Assembly: GCA_937965895.1 (NCBI GenBank)
Contig: CALCKS010000148.1
Span: forward strand, 1 to 24,058
DNA: 24,058 bases
Source: an uncultured Campylobacter sp.
GTDB lineage: Bacteria > Campylobacterota > Campylobacteria > Campylobacterales > Campylobacteraceae
Direction: 5' to 3'
Shown: positions 21,393 to 24,058 of the stretch, in pieces
Numbering within the stretch: position 1 is the first letter of the stretch
How the letters are laid out: each line of letters opens with the position of its first letter
Program-made: the position numbers and the translations under genes
The notes under the pieces: model-generated
The model's input: only the letters and a program-made list of their open reading frames with translations
Databases searched by the model: none
What the model was told of the DNA's origin: nothing

Positions 21393-21835
21393 TCTAGCGC
21401 CTCCGTTGTATAAATTTGCATTTCAATTTTAATAATATAAAGATAAAAAAAGGCTGAAAAATGATTAAAAACTGCACTATACGCGTAGGCCGACGCGCCG
21501 ACGTGTGCTTTAGATGGGTCGAGGGGACGAAATCCCTCGTCACAAGGGCGGGCTTCACTCGTCCGCGAAGTTAAAAGGAGCGTAGCGGGATGACAAAAAA
21601 TACAACTATGACCTTTGGAATAGACCTAGAGTTATGTAAACAATTTTGGCGACAATCAAAACATACATAAAATGGTTTTACGGTAGTTAAAACAAAATAG
21701 CATATGTGTTATGCTTTACTAAAAGCACAAAAATTACACTTTACCAGCTGGTAGTTGGTTTGGAATATTCTATTTTACTTTTTAAACATTATATATGTCG
21801 AGAATAGTGTATTTTTGAATATTTGTAAGTTTATA

Positions 21836-21922
21836 TGGTGCCCGAGGTCGGACTCGAACCGACACAAGGTTGCCCTTACCAGATTTTGAGTCTGGCGCGT
21901 CTACCGGTTTCACCACTCGGGC
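21836..21922 (-). tRNA. tRNA-Leu(CAA)
   Basis: The 87-base minus-strand sequence begins GCCCGAGTGGTGAAACCGG and ends TCGGGCACCA. It folds into acceptor stem GCCCGAG/CTCGGGC with discriminator A, anticodon stem CCAGA/TCTGG with loop CTCAAAA giving anticodon CAA (genomic positions 21886-21888), a variable arm (GGGCAACCTTG region) as in class II tRNAs, and the T loop GGTTCGAGTCC. CCA is encoded. It reads UUG codons. A TAAAAT at 21939-21944 on the same strand may be its -10 box. Confidence 0.96.
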
Positions 21923-21969
21923 TAATTAAAGAAGTGAGATTTTACCTTGAAAGATATAAAAAAGAGATT

Positions 21970-22003
21970 AAAAAACATGAAAGCCCAATCTTGAGCTTTC
22001 ATG
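21970..22003 (-). terminator. HU gene intrinsic terminator
   Basis: In the leftward direction CATGAAAGC and GCTTTCATG form a perfect 9-base stem (21995-22003 and 21976-21984) with a 10-base loop, followed by TTTTTT (21970-21975). It stands 10 bases after the HU stop codon: a textbook terminator. Confidence 0.85.
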
Positions 22004-22012
22004 AAAGGGTGA

Positions 22013-22315
22013 TTATTTCTTTTTGCCTTTTTTGCCTGCGCCTGCTACTACTGCTTCTTTTAATTTTTTGCCTACTTTAAATTTAACCGCTTTGCTGGCA
22101 GGAACATCTATAACTTTCGTAGTTCCCGGTACTCTTGCTTTTCTAGCGGCTCTTTCGGCAGTAGCGAATGTACCAAAGCCTATAAAGCTAATGCTATCGC
22201 CGTTTTTAAGAACCTCTTCGATAGTCTCTAGTGCGGCATCAACTACCTTTAGAGAATCTTTTTTAGAAAGACCGGCCTTGTCGGCAACAGCTTGAATAAA
22301 ATCAGCTTTTTTCAT
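22013..22315 (-). CDS. hup: DNA-binding protein HU
   Basis: A small basic nucleoid protein that bends and compacts DNA as a dimer. The 100-residue product starts MKKADFIQAVADKAGLSKKD and contains ISFIGFGTFATAERAARKAR near residues 42-61, the start of the DNA-binding arm. The arm PGTTKVIDVPASKAVKFKVG follows, and the protein ends in a Lys-rich tail (GAGKKGKKK) beyond the usual 90 residues, as seen in some HU proteins. AAGGATGG precedes the ATG. It has its own promoter (TTGTAT, 17 bases, TAAAAT) and terminator. Confidence 0.95.
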   Translation of the reverse strand: MKKADFIQAVADKAGLSKKDSLKVVDAALETIEEVLKNGDSISFIGFGTFATAERAARKARVPGTTKVIDVPASKAVKFKVGKKLKEAVVAGAGKKGKKK

Positions 22316-22348
22316 AGAACCATCCTTAATAAGAAGTGATATGCGGGC

Positions 22349-22377
22349 ATTTTACAACGTTTTTATAAAAAATACAA
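22349..22377 (-). promoter_or_regulatory. HU gene promoter
   Basis: Read leftward: TTGTAT (22372-22377), 17 bases, TAAAAT (22349-22354). The start site would be near 22342, 26 bases before the ATG, with the ribosome binding site between. The 17-base spacing and hexamer matches make it one of the clearest sigma-70 promoters in the window. Confidence 0.65.
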
Positions 22378-22435
22378 TAGTTTTTAGCCGAAAATTTAAC
22401 GATTTTTGCGCGAATTTGACTAAAAAGCTCGAATT

Positions 22436-23173
22436 TTAGACTATTTGCACCAAAAACTCGCTTTTTAGTCCAGTTTTTTTGATGTCTATAAGGCGCAAAT
22501 TTTCTATATCGGTTTTGCAAAGTTCGCTGAAGTTTTTTACCCCGTTTTGCGCTACTTGCCTCAAAACTATCCCGCGGTATGCTTTGGCATAGTGACTGAC
22601 GACTTTACCGTTTTTTAGAAATTTAAAGGTCGCAAATGGTTTTTGTATGCGGTAAAATTTCTCGTAAAACTCGGCTCTAAGGTCTAAAATATCGTCATCC
22701 CCCAGCCACTCATCTATCTCGTCGCTAAAATTTTGCCTATAAAATTCCTCTAAATTTAGCCCATTTATGCGCTCGCCTTGCTTTAGTTTGTATTCAGGCA
22801 GTGCATCCGCTGCCGTCACAGGGCCGAACAAATTTGAAAAAATCAGCGTATTTTTATCTATAAACTCCTGCGCCGAGCTATCAAGGCTGCGGTAGTCAAG
22901 GTGCTTGTAGGCTACTCCGTCATATCGCAGGATTGCTTTTACCACGCCTTTTTTAAAAAGGCTTTCGCGCAAACTCGGCTCATCGGTCAAATTTTTAACG
23001 CCGAAAAGTTTTGAGATTTTTTCAACGGTAGCCGTTTGCAAAAAATCATCGTAAATTTTTAAAATTTCATACCGTTTTTTATATAAATTTGGAAAAATAA
23101 AGGCGTCCTTATCTATAAATTTGTTTGGACTCACGGCGGTTTTGGCTTCGCTCGGCGAAAAGAGTACTTTCAT
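22436..23173 (-). CDS. yaaA: YaaA family peroxide stress protein
   Basis: YaaA (formerly DUF328) limits iron-dependent DNA and protein damage during peroxide stress in E. coli. The 245-residue product starts MKVLFSPSEAKTAVSPNKFI, the conserved beginning of the family ('mkillSPsKt'). It contains AILRYDGVAYKHLDYRSLDS near residues 81-100 and LIFSNLFGPVTAADALPEYK near 109-128, both highly conserved. VVSHYAKAYRGIVLRQVAQN follows near 192-211. Length is normal. AAGGAG lies 6 bases before the ATG. It is divergent from flgL across a gap of 120 bases. Confidence 0.9.
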   Translation of the reverse strand: MKVLFSPSEAKTAVSPNKFIDKDAFIFPNLYKKRYEILKIYDDFLQTATVEKISKLFGVKNLTDEPSLRESLFKKGVVKAILRYDGVAYKHLDYRSLDSSAQEFIDKNTLIFSNLFGPVTAADALPEYKLKQGERINGLNLEEFYRQNFSDEIDEWLGDDDILDLRAEFYEKFYRIQKPFATFKFLKNGKVVSHYAKAYRGIVLRQVAQNGVKNFSELCKTDIENLRLIDIKKTGLKSEFLVQIV

Positions 23174-23242
23174 TTGTTCTCCTTAAATTTGCCAAAATCA
23201 TATCTAAAACTAAATAAATTTTGAAATTTGACGATATAACGA

Positions 23243-23260
23243 GTGGAACTTTATTTGCTT
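23243..23260 (+). promoter_or_regulatory. Sigma-54 promoter of flgL
   Basis: GTGGAACTTTATTTGCTT, with GG at 23245-23246 and GC at 23257-23258, separated by 10 bases, matches the Campylobacter sigma-54 pattern at the core. Transcription would start near 23270, 24 bases before the flgL ATG, just ahead of AAGGAA. Confidence 0.82.
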
Positions 23261-23293
23261 GCAAGAGCTCAATTAAATTTAAGGAAAAATGCG

Positions 23294-24058
23294 ATGAGAA
23301 TGACAAATCAGCTGATGAAATTTACGAATAACTACGACTATCAGACCAATATGAAAGCGCTTTACAAGCTAAATACTCAATTATCAAGCGGTCTTAAAAT
23401 CCAAAATTCTTTTGAGGATAGTAGTGTCTATAACGACGGCATGAGGCTTGATTACGAGGTTGCGACGCTTGAGCAGGTGCAAACGGCGACGTCAAAGGCG
23501 CAACACTTTTCAAAAAATACAGATAAGGCTTTGGGTGAATTTAAGCAGCAGCTTGAGACTTTTAAAACAAAATTAGTTCAGGGTGCTAACGAAATCCACT
23601 CGCAAACATCGCGGGAAGCCATCGCAAACGACCTTCAGGGCATCAAAAATCACCTAGTAAACATCGCAAACACCTCGATCAACGGGCAGTTTTTATTCTC
23701 TGGAAGCGCTATAAATACAAAACCTATAAACGGCGATACAAATGAGTATTTCGGCAATGCGCAAACTATGAAAGCTGTAGGCGGAGCTCAGGTAAATTTG
23801 ACCTACAACCAAAACGGGCAGGAGCTGTTTTTGGGCAAGGACGGCGATTATAATAAAAAAGTCACCTCCAACACAATGCTAAAAGCGCAAAATTTAGACG
23901 ATAAAAATAAAACCGTTTATATCGATAGCGAACACAAAATGCGCGATCTAATCGGTTTTAAATATGTAAAAGACGAAAAAACTCTAACCAATCAAGATTT
24001 TACCGGAACCGGCGTTAGGCAGTTTCAGGATACGACGTTTTTCTTGCAGGGTAAAAAG
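23294..24058 (+). CDS. flgL: Flagellar hook-associated protein FlgL, 5' part
   Basis: FlgL (HAP3) joins hook and filament. The visible 255 residues start MRMTNQLMKFTNNYDYQTNM, followed by the helical terminal domain (YKLNTQLSSGLKIQNSFEDS near 26-45). The flagellin-family motif NIANTSINGQFLFSGSAINT follows near 123-142. The frame is open to the window edge; Campylobacter FlgL is about 750 residues, so roughly a third is present. AAGGAA precedes the ATG at 23294; an in-frame ATG at 23300 is an alternative. A sigma-54 promoter lies directly upstream. Confidence 0.9.
   Translation, partial: MRMTNQLMKFTNNYDYQTNMKALYKLNTQLSSGLKIQNSFEDSSVYNDGMRLDYEVATLEQVQTATSKAQHFSKNTDKALGEFKQQLETFKTKLVQGANEIHSQTSREAIANDLQGIKNHLVNIANTSINGQFLFSGSAINTKPINGDTNEYFGNAQTMKAVGGAQVNLTYNQNGQELFLGKDGDYNKKVTSNTMLKAQNLDDKNKTVYIDSEHKMRDLIGFKYVKDEKTLTNQDFTGTGVRQFQDTTFFLQGKK

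Larger units (their letters stand above)
21038..21835. other. Decayed, AT-rich region between EamA remnant and tRNA-Leu
   Basis: About 800 bases without an intact annotated gene. In order: an inverted repeat CGGTTGC/GCAACCG (21104-21110, 21126-21132); a large hairpin (21198-21243); the split small membrane gene on the minus strand (21218-21392); two short plus-strand frames (21461-21574 and 21590-21670, the second with AAAGGAG 9 bases before its ATG) that look like fragments; a small hairpin AGCATA/TATGCT (21699-21715); and very AT-rich DNA to the tRNA. The mix of fragments on the 3' side of a tRNA gene suggests past insertion or deletion. Confidence 0.5.

Noticed and set aside
21461..21670. 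Two short frames of 37 and 26 codons, the second with a good ribosome binding site
   Set aside because: No recognisable protein, abnormal composition, and placed in decayed DNA; listed only as debris.
21835..22080. 81-codon plus-strand frame starting MVPEVGLEPTQGC
   Set aside because: It is the antisense reading of tRNA-Leu, a common false protein, running on through the HU terminator.
1..24058. CRISPR arrays, insertion sequences, phage genes, rRNA
   Set aside because: No regularly spaced repeats, transposase or integrase motifs, phage structural genes or rRNA segments were seen on either strand.

Overview
The window reads as chromosomal DNA of a Campylobacter. The evidence is a class-typical RpoD, flagellar rod and hook genes preceded by sigma-54 sites of the Campylobacter type (TGGAAC-N5-TTGC), a CiaD-like gene directly upstream of cca, and the recurrent AAATTT-rich intergenic style. 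The fairly GC-balanced coding sequence points to the C. showae/rectus/curvus/concisus side of the genus rather than C. jejuni; this species-level placement is inference.

Layout. 1-490: 5' part of a periplasmic metal-chelate/cobalamin-type binding protein (minus). 681-1310: small integral membrane protein (minus) whose natural start looks mutated to ATA. 1460-3343: rpoD (minus) with its own -10 box and terminator. 3570-5748: flgF and flgG, with a sigma-54 promoter before flgF and two sigma-54-like sites plus a 54-codon ORF in the gap before flgG. 6124-8119: azlC, azlD and an L-asparaginase in one operon. 8370-8859: DUF1877/YfbM-type gene broken by one base. 9201-9800: LysE/RhtB exporter. 9892-12482: response regulator, exported YD-repeat-like protein and histidine kinase in one tight operon with a terminator, followed by a 28-codon membrane peptide gene whose promoter carries phased direct repeats.

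13063-16494: leuD, leuB, an 81-codon TPR-like gene, a CiaD-like gene and cca, nearly all abutting or overlapping. 16549-20645: a 45-codon ORF, trmL, an exported endonuclease/exonuclease/phosphatase-family protein, a 42-codon membrane protein and glyS, again tightly packed. 20651-21835: decayed DNA holding a 5'-truncated EamA permease, a small membrane gene split in an A6 tract and AT-rich debris, lying on the 3' side of tRNA-Leu(CAA). 21836-23173: tRNA-Leu, HU and yaaA (all minus). 23294-end: 5' third of flgL with a sigma-54 promoter.

How it works together. Rod/hook gene expression (flgF, flgG, flgL) appears tied to RpoN, while rpoD and housekeeping genes use TATAAT/TAAAAT boxes. The most interesting candidate for an undescribed module is the two-component cassette at 9892-12781. 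Its kinase has almost no periplasmic domain, an exported protein is encoded between regulator and kinase, and a tiny membrane peptide downstream has possible regulator-binding repeats.
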